The notes below the pieces were generated by a model. It ran no database searches, was not told where the DNA came from, and saw nothing but the letters and a program-made list of their open reading frames with translations. Made by a program: the position numbers and the translations under genes. Of a stretch of 64,000 bases of DNA, positions 35,293 to 42,405 are shown piece by piece (within the stretch, counting starts at the first letter, position 1; every line of letters begins with the position of its first letter). Source of the stretch: Chitinophaga nivalis (GTDB lineage Bacteria > Bacteroidota > Bacteroidia > Chitinophagales > Chitinophagaceae). The stretch covers positions 7,676,087 through 7,740,086 of the forward strand of contig NZ_JAPDNR010000001.1 in NCBI RefSeq assembly GCF_025989125.1, given 5' to 3'.

Positions 35293-35318
35293 TATATTTG
35301 TCTACAGAAATGGTAGAC
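35293..35318 (+). promoter_or_regulatory. Promoter with overlapping operator copy 3
   Basis: TATATTTG (35293-35300) shares its last base with a perfect GTCTAC-N7-GTAGAC repeat (35300-35318), followed by TAATA. Only the 7-base spacer differs from the copy at 839-857. It drives the 26-codon leader peptide whose ATG is 16 bases downstream of the repeat, and lies 184 bases from the divergent sulfatase start. Confidence 0.72.
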
Positions 35319-35334
35319 TAATAAAATATCCTCC

Positions 35335-35415
35335 ATGAAAAAGTATCAAAATCACCTGCACCAGTACAAAGTATCATCGAGCGTTACTACTATCGCCGGA
35401 TACTGTTGTTGTTGA
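35335..35415 (+). CDS. 26-residue leader peptide ending in Cys-Cys-Cys
   Basis: An ATG 16 bases after operator copy 3 opens a 26-codon frame: MKKYQNHLHQYK, then SSSVTTIAGY, ending in three consecutive TGT codons directly before TGA. It has no signal peptide and is too small to be an enzyme. Runs of regulated amino-acid codons at the end of a leader frame are a known way to sense charged tRNA through ribosome stalling. Here low Cys-tRNA would stall the ribosome at codons 24-26. The dioxygenase gene begins 113 bases downstream and the gap can fold a stem. I see the frame, its position and the Cys run directly; the cysteine-sensing role is inference. A modified or secreted Cys-tail peptide is an alternative. 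Confidence 0.6.
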   Translation: MKKYQNHLHQYKVSSSVTTIAGYCCC

Positions 35416-35464
35416 CGCCATTATCACCCCCCTGCGGTTACCCCACCAATTTCCGCTGCAGCTA

Positions 35465-35490
35465 ACAGCTATAGGGCTTCCCATAACTGT
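35465..35490 (+). promoter_or_regulatory. Possible stem-loop between leader peptide and dioxygenase gene
   Basis: ACAG-c-TAT-a-GGG pairs with CCC-ATA-a-CTGT around a CTT loop (10 pairs with a mismatch and one bulge). It is not followed by a T-run, so it is more likely to affect translation initiation or processing than to terminate. Offered as a candidate attenuator element only. Confidence 0.35.
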
Positions 35491-35528
35491 ATAATGTATT
35501 ATTTCACTGCCACAAACCTATTTTCGTC

Positions 35529-36422
35529 ATGAATACGAACAACCAACCCGTGTTCCGCCTGGAAGAGGCGGTAACCCCAGCACACCTTGCCCATTTCAAA
35601 CAATATGGGATCATCCAGTTTAAAAATTTCCTGGACAAACCTACACTGGCTGCCATTTTGCAGGAAGTACAGCAGGTCCAGGAATGGCTCCTGCGCAACA
35701 ACATCGAAAAAGTAAATGGTATTCCCCTGAAATTCGGTACTGATATTGATGGCAGTCCACTCATTCAACGCATCGCCTTTGCCTCTCATTACAGCCCCGT
35801 TTTACGCGCTTTACTGAAAGAAGAAAGGCTTCAGTCACTCACCCGGTTACTAGGGCCTTATACCGGCCGTATTGGTGAAAATGAAAAAGACGGGCTGGTG
35901 ATCAATCATTATGTAAATGCTGCCGAAAGCCAGTTTAAACAACTGGGCTGGCATACCGATAGTCCCCGCGATCTGTTCCTGGGCACCCGCATACTTCCCA
36001 TGCTCAATGTAGGCATCCACCTGGATGACTGCCCCCTTGAAAATGGCGGTCTGCGCGTACTCCCGGGTACACACGAACAAGGTTTGCTAAAACTGCTGTT
36101 CCGCAAAAAATACTTTATCGACAATGAACCCGATAAAAAAGAAGTGGGCTTCAACATCGAAGCCGGCGACCTGACCGTACACGATGGCCGCCTGTGGCAC
36201 CGCGTACAGCAATCACCGTTTATTGGTGAAAAGAGCCGCCGCAGGGTGATGTACATACCCATCATCACCGGCGCCTATCAGCCTAAAAACGCACATAGTC
36301 CAACACCTTTCTATCATAAACTGGCACATTGGAAACAACACCTCTACGGAGGAAGACCACAATGGGTAAATGTAAAAGCTAAAGAAGAAAGCCTGGCAGA
36401 AGTAAACCGTTCATCTCTCTAA
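35529..36422 (+). CDS. Phytanoyl-CoA dioxygenase-family Fe(II)/2-oxoglutarate oxygenase
   Basis: 297 residues. The double-stranded beta-helix has the iron triad H142-x-D144 (GWHTDSP) and distal H224 (RLWHRVQQSP), with RRRVMYIP providing the 2-oxoglutarate-binding Arg. VGIHLDDCPLENGGLRVLPGTHEQG is typical of PhyH enzymes. It is cytoplasmic. Family substrates range from fatty acyl chains to sulfonates and small hydroxylated metabolites. Placed behind the tri-Cys leader peptide and opposite a sulfatase, release of sulfur from an organosulfur compound or modification of a lipid head group is conceivable. The SDR gene follows after 14 bases. Confidence 0.88.
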   Translation: MNTNNQPVFRLEEAVTPAHLAHFKQYGIIQFKNFLDKPTLAAILQEVQQVQEWLLRNNIEKVNGIPLKFGTDIDGSPLIQRIAFASHYSPVLRALLKEERLQSLTRLLGPYTGRIGENEKDGLVINHYVNAAESQFKQLGWHTDSPRDLFLGTRILPMLNVGIHLDDCPLENGGLRVLPGTHEQGLLKLLFRKKYFIDNEPDKKEVGFNIEAGDLTVHDGRLWHRVQQSPFIGEKSRRRVMYIPIITGAYQPKNAHSPTPFYHKLAHWKQHLYGGRPQWVNVKAKEESLAEVNRSSL

Positions 36423-36436
36423 AAAACAGCAACAGT

Positions 36437-37249
36437 ATGTCATATGCATTAGTAACCGGGGCAGCAAAAGGAATCGGAAAAGCCATTGCTGCCCGGCTGG
36501 CAGAAAAGAATTATCATTTACTGCTGGTAGATATTGACGCAGACAACCTCAGAGAAACAGCCACAGAACTGGCGGCACAGTATCACGTAAACGTACATAC
36601 GTTACACCAGGACCTGTCGCATCCTGATGTGTTGCAGCAAGTCCTTGCCTGGAGTACGCCCTATCACGACCACCTCACGGTAGTAGTGAATAATGCCGGC
36701 TATGGCCTGAACGGCGCTTTTGAAACCCTGTCCCTCACGGAACAGTTCAACGTCATCGATGTAAACATTAAGGCACAGGTAGGATTGTCCTACGCCTACA
36801 TTCCGGTATTGCGGCAGTTCCCCAAAGCATACCTGCTGAATGTGGCCAGTACAACCGCCTATCAGACAGTGCCCTATCTGAATATATATGCCTCCACTAA
36901 AGCCTTTGCATTGTCATTTACCCGTGGATTGCGCCATGAACTGCGCCACTCCACCATATCTGTCAGTGCATTAAGTCCGGGTAGCACCGATACTGATTTT
37001 GTCAACCGCGCGCGCATGGGTTCCCATACCCGTAGTATTGCGAACCGGTTTAACATGACAGCAGCCAGCGTTGGCAAAATTGCAGTAGACGGATTATTTA
37101 AAGGGAAAGCGGAAATCATTCCGGGATTCACCAACAAGCTCAATGCCTGGCTACCGAAGTTTTTCCCGAAAGCTTTTGTAGAAAGGATTGCCGGTAACAT
37201 CTATGAGCCCAAAGAAGAAACACCTGCAGCTGTGCTTAGCGCATCGTAA
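36437..37249 (+). CDS. Short-chain dehydrogenase/reductase
   Basis: 270 residues with the classical SDR layout: TGAAKGIG cofactor motif (7-14), NNAGYG (85-90), catalytic S138 (NVASTTA) and Y151-x3-K155 (YASTK). The C-terminal extension (GFTNKLNAWLPKFFPKAF) resembles SDRs of the DltE/YqjQ-like group that act on acyl or keto substrates. It lies 14 bases after the dioxygenase gene and is probably in the same transcript, so it may oxidise or reduce the dioxygenase product. The cofactor is NAD(H) or NADP(H). A long stem at 37331-37376 ends the unit. Confidence 0.9.
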   Translation: MSYALVTGAAKGIGKAIAARLAEKNYHLLLVDIDADNLRETATELAAQYHVNVHTLHQDLSHPDVLQQVLAWSTPYHDHLTVVVNNAGYGLNGAFETLSLTEQFNVIDVNIKAQVGLSYAYIPVLRQFPKAYLLNVASTTAYQTVPYLNIYASTKAFALSFTRGLRHELRHSTISVSALSPGSTDTDFVNRARMGSHTRSIANRFNMTAASVGKIAVDGLFKGKAEIIPGFTNKLNAWLPKFFPKAFVERIAGNIYEPKEETPAAVLSAS

Positions 37250-37330
37250 CGTATTCACATGCAGGCATTATGCCTTTCATCATTGTATCAATTTCAGTTT
37301 CCCCCCGTTTGTCATCAGATCGTTCGCGGC

Positions 37331-37376
37331 AAAGGTGCAGCATGGCGGATCAAAGGAACCGCTATGTTGTACCTTT
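37331..37376 (+). terminator. 18-pair RNA stem ending the dioxygenase-SDR unit
   Basis: Bases 37331-37348 and 37359-37376 form 15 Watson-Crick pairs and three G-U pairs around a 10-base loop when read as plus-strand RNA. On the other strand the three become A-C mismatches, so the element is directional. It lies 82 bases after the SDR stop. Its last bases are UUU followed by GACC, so Rho-independent strength is uncertain. Confidence 0.55.
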
Positions 37377-37384
37377 GACCGGCA

Positions 37385-38053
37385 TCAGGAAAATAATTCC
37401 TGTTCATCCGTAAAATAAGTCTTCCGGCCTCCGCTGGTATCCCGCTGAATCTCAGCACCACCGGGGCTTTGCTTCAACCGGGAATTATGTACCCGCATAA
37501 AGTCCCGTACCTCTCCGTTAATGATATCCGGATGATTCTTCAGGATTTTCTGTTCGGCATCCTGCAATACCTGTTTAATGGATTTCAGCAGGGTAGCTGC
37601 TTTGGCGGCCGGTATCTTATTGCAGACAGAAAAAGGCGATATCCGGGCATCCCACAGAATCTCATCAGCATAGGCGTTACCGATACCCAGCACATACTGC
37701 TGATCGATCAGGTATTTTTTAATAGTGATCCGTTTCTTCGCCAGCTGTGTTTTCAGATAATCGATGGTCAGTTCATCCGACAAGGCATCCGGAGCCGTTT
37801 TAGGCGCCGGGTCCAGGGTTACCGCAGCCTGCGCCTGAAAGTCTGTTAATGCCAGTCCTGTACCATCTGCAAATAATAATTCCAGGATGGTATATTTTTC
37901 TTCGTTGGTATTTTTAAAGAGATATAATTTCCCATGCAACATCAGGTGCATCCCCAGCACATGCCCGCCGGAAAACTCAAAATGCAGCTCTTTTCCCACC
38001 CGCCGGATATGTTCCAGTTCCTGCCCTTCCAGCACCGATTGTAACGTAGCGGC
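37385..38053 (-). pseudogene. Fpg/Nei-family DNA glycosylase, 5' end deleted
   Basis: The minus-strand frame matches the long-lived Bacteroidota Fpg/Nei form from about residue 45 onward: RVGKELHFEFSGGHVLGMHLMLHGKL, LALTDFQ, then the H2TH region with YVLGIGNAYADEILWDARISPFSVCNKIP. The first about 50 residues, including the MPELPE start with catalytic Pro2 and Glu3, are absent; the only starts are a GTG at 38033-38035 or none. The homology stops at about 38040-38053, exactly where the opposing Crp-like fragment begins. Without Pro2/Glu3 it cannot act as a glycosylase/lyase. The rest has no frameshift, so the loss looks recent. Confidence 0.78.
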
Positions 38054-38054
38054 G

Positions 38055-38426
38055 GAGGTATGCCTCGATTTTGCTTTTGAACATCATTTTTTCGGTGATT
38101 ACATGTCGATCCTGACCGGCAGGCCCTCTCCGCTGCAAACCATGACGCTGGAAGCTTCCAGCCTGCTGAGAATACCCAGGGAGCAGTACCTCGGCCTCTT
38201 AAAAACAACACATGGCCCCGCACTCATGCGGGTGGCAGCGGAACTATCTTTTCTCTCCAAACAGCAACAGCAAATAGATCTGCTCACCCTGACGGCCGCA
38301 CAACGTTATGCCTTTCTGCTACAACATCAACCGGCTGTTGTTCGCCGCATTCCACAGAAACACCTCGCTTCCTACTTAGGCATTACCCCACAAAGTTTCA
38401 GCAGAATCAGAAAGAAAAAATTGTAA
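38055..38426 (+). pseudogene. Crp/Fnr-family regulator, 5' end deleted
   Basis: From 38055 the plus strand encodes EVCLDFAFEHHFFGDYMSILTG, RPSPLQTMTLEASSLLRIP and the DNA-binding helix-turn-helix IPQKHLASYLGITPQSFSRIRKK. These are the later cyclic-nucleotide-fold strands and the C-terminal domain of the small Crp/Fnr regulators common in Bacteroidota. About 65-70 N-terminal residues are missing. The frame continues upstream on paper (to 37887) but that part is only antisense to the glycosylase. The first plausible ATG is at 38103, inside the sensor domain. It could still be a free HTH fragment, but I treat it as a pseudogene. Confidence 0.78.
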
Positions 38427-38511
38427 CGCCCCGCATTTTTTACCCTATGGTAACTTTTTCTTCCGGCTGTCGCCGGATCTTTACCTGCGTCAGTTAAACA
38501 ATACCTCAGCT

Positions 38512-39543
38512 ATGGATACAACAACGTGGCAATACCTGCTCGATAAAACGGTCCGGCATAAACGAACATCCGGGATGGTGGTAAGCATCGCTGCAAACGG
38601 CCGGCAATGGACCGGCGCTGCCGGCAACCTGCGCCCCGAAAGCCCTTACTTTATAGCCAGTGTGACCAAACTATATATCACCGCCCTCATCATGCAACTT
38701 CGCGCTGCCGGCAAACTACAACTCCACGATCGCATCGCGGCCTACCTGCCGGATGCCGTTATCAACGGGCTGCACATTTACCGGCAGCAAAACTACTCAC
38801 AGGATATCACCATCCGGCAACTGCTCTCCCATACTTCCGGATTACCGGATTATTTCGCGCAAACGACCGGCAGTCATCACCCCTTGCTGCAAGACCTCCT
38901 CTCCGGTAAGGATCAGGCCTGGACTTTTGACATGGCCATCGATGCCGCTAAGAAAATGAAACCGGTTTTTGCACCGGGACATCCCCGCAAAGCCAGCTAT
39001 GCAGATACCAATTTCCAGCTACTGGGACACATCATTACGCGCATCACCGGGCTACCACTCGCCCACGCCCTGGACAAAATGATTTCCACGCCGCTCCGCC
39101 TCGAAAACACCTATTTATACACCAACCCTGCAGACACGCGGCCGGCGTTCATTTTTTACCGGCAAAAGCCGCTGGCTATCCCGATGGCGATGGCTTCCTT
39201 CGGCGCCGATGGCGGCATCGTTTCCACCGCACAGGAACAAATGATTTTTCTCCAGGCATTTTTCAACGGACAGTTATTTCCACAGACCTATCTGCCGGAT
39301 ATGCAACAATGGCGAATGATCCATTTTCCGTTGGCATATGGTACCGGCATTGCCCGGTTTAAATTACCGGCTATATTCACCTTATTCCGGCCATCGCCGG
39401 CGCTGATAGGACATGCAGGCTTATCTGGTGCTTTTGCCTTTTATTGCCCGGAAAAACAGGCTTTTCTCACGGGTACCGTGAATGAGGCTGGCGCAACAGC
39501 GCTACCCTTCCGGTTGATGCTGCAGTTACTACAAAAAATATAG
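38512..39543 (+). CDS. Serine hydrolase of the beta-lactamase/class C PBP family
   Basis: 343 residues with no signal peptide. The S-x-x-K motif is SVTK (S50, K53), the Y-x-N-like motif is in SYADTNFQLLGHII, and the KTG-equivalent is HAGLSG. IRQLLSHTSGLPDY is the usual family signature. Such proteins hydrolyse esters, amides or D-amino-acid peptides, and only some are beta-lactamases. Without export it more likely acts as a cytoplasmic esterase or peptidase. Monocistronic, closed by a strong terminator. Confidence 0.88.
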   Translation: MDTTTWQYLLDKTVRHKRTSGMVVSIAANGRQWTGAAGNLRPESPYFIASVTKLYITALIMQLRAAGKLQLHDRIAAYLPDAVINGLHIYRQQNYSQDITIRQLLSHTSGLPDYFAQTTGSHHPLLQDLLSGKDQAWTFDMAIDAAKKMKPVFAPGHPRKASYADTNFQLLGHIITRITGLPLAHALDKMISTPLRLENTYLYTNPADTRPAFIFYRQKPLAIPMAMASFGADGGIVSTAQEQMIFLQAFFNGQLFPQTYLPDMQQWRMIHFPLAYGTGIARFKLPAIFTLFRPSPALIGHAGLSGAFAFYCPEKQAFLTGTVNEAGATALPFRLMLQLLQKI

Positions 39544-39562
39544 GGCCGTATTAAAAAGAAGA

Positions 39563-39587
39563 ATGGGCCGGTGGTGCTCCGGCCCAT
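39563..39587 (+). terminator. Terminator of the serine hydrolase gene
   Basis: Perfect 9-bp arms ATGGGCCGG (39563-39571) and CCGGCCCAT (39579-39587), 7-base loop, followed by GTTTTAT. It starts 19 bases after the stop codon. Confidence 0.85.
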
Positions 39588-39842
39588 GTTTTATGGCTGC
39601 TTTTCTATTTTTATGAAACGTTTATTCAAAGATAAAAACCTATTGATAAGATGATATGCTGATATTGTCCAGTATTTAACGATTGTTGGCACTTATAACC
39701 ATTTTTCCTCTATGTGAACATCCTGTTAAAAAACCGTTGTAATGACAACAACTAGTCCGTTTTGCCCCCTCCTCCCTCCTAAAAACGTTATCTTCGTAGC
39801 TTGTACAATTTTTACTAAAACTATAAACATTACGGAGCGAAC

Positions 39843-40595
39843 GTGGAAAAGAAGCAGATAATCAAGCCGTTAATTTTTATACTTACTATAAGTTTATTCG
39901 TATTCCTGATCACTACCTTTACAGCTACAGAAAAAACCACTGCAGCGATACAACACTCCCCGCTTTCATTACCGGCGGATTCCGCACAGGAAATCAGTCT
40001 GTATGACCAGATGCGGCTGGATACAACCGGCTTATCACGGGAGGCGTTTGACAATGGATTACAGGGTCTTGCCCATCTCGAAGACAACGGCAGAATCAAA
40101 AATCCGGATGTACTGTCTATTATCGATTTTTCATTGCCCAGCAGTAAAAAACGATTATTCGTGATTGACGTCAAAAATAAACTGGTACTCTTCAATACAT
40201 TGGTATCACACGGCAGAAATTCCGGTACCGCCAGTGCCAATACTTTCTCCAATAAAATCAACAGCTTTAAAAGCAGTCTGGGTTTTTATGTAACCGGTGA
40301 TACCTACAACGGCGAACACGGTTATTCCCTGCGACTGGAAGGAGAAGAAGCCGGCATCAACGATAATGCACTCAGCAGAGGCATTGTGATGCACAGCGCC
40401 AGTTATGTCAATGAAAGTCTCATTAAAAGTCAGGGATATATTGGCCGCAGCCTGGGCTGCCCCGCCATACCGGAAAACATGCACCGTAAAGTAATTGAAC
40501 GGATCAGAAATGGTACCTGTCTTTTCTTTTACAGTCCGGATAAATACTATTCCGCACACACCCGTATCTTAGCGAAAGACAGTACGGATTCCTGA
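39843..40595 (+). CDS. Murein L,D-transpeptidase catalytic-domain family protein (YkuD_2-like)
   Basis: 250 residues from a GTG start at 39843, chosen because GGAG lies six bases upstream and no better ATG exists. The signal anchor is KPLIFILTISLFVFLITTF (about residues 9-27). The catalytic part has KRLFVIDVKNKLVLFNTLVSHG, SSLGFYVTGDTY, GIVMHSA and the Cys motif GRSLGCPAIP (Cys near 214). The YkuD_2 family is predicted to act on peptidoglycan stem peptides in the periplasm. It is convergent, with only a two-base gap, to a second L,D-transpeptidase of another family. Confidence 0.88.
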   Translation: MEKKQIIKPLIFILTISLFVFLITTFTATEKTTAAIQHSPLSLPADSAQEISLYDQMRLDTTGLSREAFDNGLQGLAHLEDNGRIKNPDVLSIIDFSLPSSKKRLFVIDVKNKLVLFNTLVSHGRNSGTASANTFSNKINSFKSSLGFYVTGDTYNGEHGYSLRLEGEEAGINDNALSRGIVMHSASYVNESLIKSQGYIGRSLGCPAIPENMHRKVIERIRNGTCLFFYSPDKYYSAHTRILAKDSTDS

Positions 40596-40597
40596 TT

Positions 40598-42184
40598 TCA
40601 TCTGAACAGTTTGGCTTTTATTTTCTCATCATGCCCGTACACGTCTGCTGCGAAATGCAGCTGATCGGCGGTATCCAGCCAGGTAGTGTAATAGGTAATG
40701 ATAACCGGTACGGGGTGCTGCAGCGTTACATACCGCTGTTTGCCACCATTCATGGCGCTATCTATCTTTTCGTGGGTCCATTGGGGTGAGTCTTCCAACA
40801 GGAACTTCGCTAATTTTGCGGGCTCTTTCAAACGAATACACCCATGGCTGTAGGCACGGCTATCGCGGTTAAACAAGCGCTTATTCGGCGTATCATGAAA
40901 GTAGATATGATAGCTGTTGGGGAAGAGAAATTTCACCCGGCCCAATGCATTTCTGCGGCCTGGCAGCTGACGGATCACCGGTATGCCGCCCACATGCCCC
41001 GTTACCTGCATATTCCGGGCCGACAGGTAATTTCTATTCCGTTGCATGGCAGGCAATATTTCTTTACGCACAATACTGCGGGGAATATTCCAATAAGGGT
41101 TGAATACAATCTGGTTCAGCCGGCCGGAAAACATGGTAGTGCTATGCCCTTCCTTGCCCACCACAATATCCATATCAAACACTTTCGCTTCTCCATCCAG
41201 CACATGTAATTCAAATGCCGGGATGTTTGCCAGTATCCATTTACCTGCAGGTGATACCGGCATCCACTTTATCCGTTCCATATTCACCAGTACCTGCTGT
41301 AAACGTTGTGCTGCCGATACATTCAGCGCCCGCACAACCGTATCGTTCAGCACACCATTTTCCGTATAGCCGTTACTGTTACGAAATCGGTTAATGGCTA
41401 TTTCCAGTGCATCATTGAATAAGGGAGTCGTATCGTTATCTGTTAACTCTCCCGTCAGCAACAATCTTTTTTTCACAGGTATGATTTCGGGAGATGACTG
41501 ACCTTTCTGCCATGCGTTCTTCGAAATGGCCACCGGCTGCCAGCCGCCACTTTCTACATAGTTCCGGTATATTTTCAGCCAGGGTTTCATCTTTACCGCT
41601 GCCGGATAATTTTTATCGGGTAACTGCAGCATCGAGTCTGCCAGCTGCATCACAGGATATTTTAATACCGGAATCATATGTTCAATCTCTGTTACGCCGG
41701 CAGGCCGTTTATTAAAATACTGAATCAACCGGCGGGTCAGTTGCAACTCTACCTGTATCATAGCAGGATCTTTTTCTGATACCCGTAAATCATCTTCCCC
41801 CATCAGCATATCCAACCGGATGTCCAGTGCTTTACTACCGGCAGTATCATTGTTGTAGTTATACAAACTGCGAAAAGCAGCTGCCTGTTCGGTAGGACCT
41901 TTACTGTCCATCCAGGCAAATTCAAAATTGCGGGCATTGTAAAAGCTACGCAACCGCCAGGCGGTCGTATCATCCAATCCCTGTGTAACAATAAACTGTT
42001 CCACCTGGCTGCTGTCTATAAACAAATCATTAAAAGCATGTGCGCGGGTAATGGAGAGGTTCCGCGGGGTAAGCGGTAAAGGCGGTGGCTCTTCCTCGTT
42101 TGTATGGGGCGCTGGTGCAGATGCCGTACCGCAGCTAATCATCAGTATACAGACCAGCCCAATCACAGTAACGAACCTTTTCAT
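40598..42184 (-). CDS. L,D-transpeptidase, YcbB/LdtD-like lipoprotein
   Basis: 528 residues: lipoprotein signal (LVCILMISCGTAS), scaffold region, peptidoglycan-binding-like helices (about 265-300, NRFRNSNGYTENGVLNDTVVRALN) and the YkuD domain (about 325-470) with catalytic YSHGCIRL. The layout resembles E. coli YcbB, which makes 3-3 cross-links in peptidoglycan. The lipobox implies membrane anchoring with a periplasmic active site. It is convergent with the YkuD_2 gene (two-base gap), so the pair may reflect shared envelope function. Confidence 0.9.
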   Translation of the reverse strand: MKRFVTVIGLVCILMISCGTASAPAPHTNEEEPPPLPLTPRNLSITRAHAFNDLFIDSSQVEQFIVTQGLDDTTAWRLRSFYNARNFEFAWMDSKGPTEQAAAFRSLYNYNNDTAGSKALDIRLDMLMGEDDLRVSEKDPAMIQVELQLTRRLIQYFNKRPAGVTEIEHMIPVLKYPVMQLADSMLQLPDKNYPAAVKMKPWLKIYRNYVESGGWQPVAISKNAWQKGQSSPEIIPVKKRLLLTGELTDNDTTPLFNDALEIAINRFRNSNGYTENGVLNDTVVRALNVSAAQRLQQVLVNMERIKWMPVSPAGKWILANIPAFELHVLDGEAKVFDMDIVVGKEGHSTTMFSGRLNQIVFNPYWNIPRSIVRKEILPAMQRNRNYLSARNMQVTGHVGGIPVIRQLPGRRNALGRVKFLFPNSYHIYFHDTPNKRLFNRDSRAYSHGCIRLKEPAKLAKFLLEDSPQWTHEKIDSAMNGGKQRYVTLQHPVPVIITYYTTWLDTADQLHFAADVYGHDEKIKAKLFR

Positions 42185-42328
42185 ATGATTAACTTATCAA
42201 ATCAAACGCCGGTTTAAAGATCATTTGCTACAGCTATTCTTGCTTTTTTCGTTGTGGTTCACCAGGAACAGACTGTGCATATATAGCAACAAAAAGCCTG
42301 CAGTTTGGTTCGATTCGTGCAAAAAGAA

Positions 42329-42381
42329 TTACGCATTTCAGAGAAGAGAAACCATGCGGATTCCTGCGCTGAAATGCGTAA
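42329..42381 (-). terminator. Terminator of the phospholipase C gene
   Basis: Perfect 13-bp arms TTACGCATTTCAG (42329-42341) and CTGAAATGCGTAA (42369-42381). Read on the minus strand the stem is followed by TTCTTTTTG. It lies about 25 bases after the stop codon. The gap 42185-42405 also holds the 5' region of the transpeptidase gene. Confidence 0.75.
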
Positions 42382-42405
42382 CACGTCGTATCAAATTAAG
42401 CTTAT

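Noticed and set aside
37887..38426. 179-codon plus-strand frame as a full-length regulator
   Set aside because: Only codons from about 38055 match Crp/Fnr; the first part is Cys/Ser-rich antisense of the glycosylase gene.
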